Below, one piece after another: positions 5,403 through 5,520 of a stretch of 5,520 nucleotides of DNA. Each line of letters begins with the position of its first letter. Positions within the stretch are counted from its first letter, which is position 1. The position numbers and the translations under genes were made by a program. Source of the DNA: Bacteroidales bacterium (lineage in GTDB: Bacteria > Bacteroidota > Bacteroidia > Bacteroidales > UBA7960). The notes beneath the pieces are model-generated. The model was given only the letters and a program-made list of their open reading frames with translations, had not been told where the DNA came from and ran no database searches. Location of the stretch: the NCBI GenBank assembly GCA_007123065.1, contig SKSI01000080.1, positions 1-5,520 on the forward strand. Direction: 5' to 3'.

Positions 5403-5458
5403 ACATTTGCGAATTTATACATTTGCTAATTTATACATTTGCTAATTTGCTAATTATC
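5403..5458 (-). repeat. 8/16-bp tandem array (ACATTTGC-TAATTTAT units)
   Basis: Seven in-phase 8-bp blocks are present: ACATTTGC, GAATTTAT, ACATTTGC, TAATTTAT, ACATTTGC, TAATTTGC and TAATTATC. The first four form two nearly identical 16-bp units. On the minus strand the array reads as GCAAATTA, GCAAATGT and ATAAATTA units, the same family as 211-266 in opposite orientation. The last block overlaps the stop codon of the possible minus-strand gene end at 5457-5459. Confidence 0.85.
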
Positions 5459-5519
5459 AAATCTTTTTCAATTTAATATCATTTACAAACTTGCGGATTT
5501 GTTGTTCCTGTGATTTGTG
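5457..5519 (-). CDS. Possible C-terminal end of an upstream gene, partial
   Basis: One minus-strand frame is open from the window edge to a TGA at 5459-5457 and gives 20 residues, ending QIRKFVNDIKLKKI. The composition (a Lys/Arg-rich amphipathic end) is protein-like, and the other two minus frames stop sooner. The stop is followed at once by an in-frame TAA and by the 8-bp repeat array. The piece is too short to name a family. If real, it is a minus-strand gene just upstream of the S46 gene, separated from it by about 195 bp of repeats. Confidence 0.35.
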   Translation of the reverse strand, partial: HKSQEQQIRKFVNDIKLKKI

Positions 5520-5520
5520 G

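Noticed and set aside
5418..5441. Two TACATTTG boxes matching the Bacteroidota -7 consensus on the plus strand
   Set aside because: They are part of the 16-bp tandem unit, point away from the S46 gene, and lack a TTTG at the right distance (the nearest are 8 and 24 bp away).
5267..5458. CRISPR array
   Set aside because: Unit lengths of 7-16 bp without unique 30-40 bp spacers, and no cas genes.

Overview
The window looks like chromosomal DNA of a Bacteroidota bacterium, probably Bacteroidales or Marinilabiliales-like. This is inferred from an S46 dipeptidyl-peptidase, a CNDP-type M20 dipeptidase, start codons without a Shine-Dalgarno sequence, AT-rich leaders and one TAnnTTTG-type -7 box. No rRNA, tRNA, CRISPR array, transposase or phage gene was seen.

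Layout. Positions 3-173 hold the last 56 codons of a plus-strand gene; its C-terminus resembles PD-(D/E)XK-like/DUF3782-type proteins. A repeat-rich non-coding stretch follows (174-427). Three complete minus-strand genes fill the middle. In transcription order they are a secreted S46 dipeptidyl-peptidase (5261-3111), a small acidic YD-repeat-like protein of unknown function (2955-2062) and a cytosolic M20 metallodipeptidase (1798-428). A possible minus-strand gene end lies at 5519-5457, at the right edge.

Gene cooperation (inference). The S46 enzyme would release dipeptides from oligopeptides in the periplasm, and the M20 enzyme would split imported dipeptides in the cytosol. Together they suit growth on peptides. 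The gaps between the three genes (106 bp of clear non-coding plus repeats, about 155 bp in all, then 263 bp) do not argue for a tight operon. The YD protein between them has no evident link to either peptidase.

The least ordinary content is non-coding. Almost every gap holds short-period tandem arrays: 8-bp units (AATTAGCG-like and GTTGAATT-like), 7-bp units (CTTCGAG, TTTATCG) and 6-bp units (GATTGA/GATTAA/GATTAG). Two arrays begin on a stop codon. The GATTRR hexamers downstream of the S46 gene place a stop codon in every unit in the gene's own frame. One array family appears at both ends of the window in opposite orientation, each time on the sense strand after a gene end. I see no convincing new defence or enzymatic system here. 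The repeat layout and the compact YD-repeat protein are the parts worth following up.
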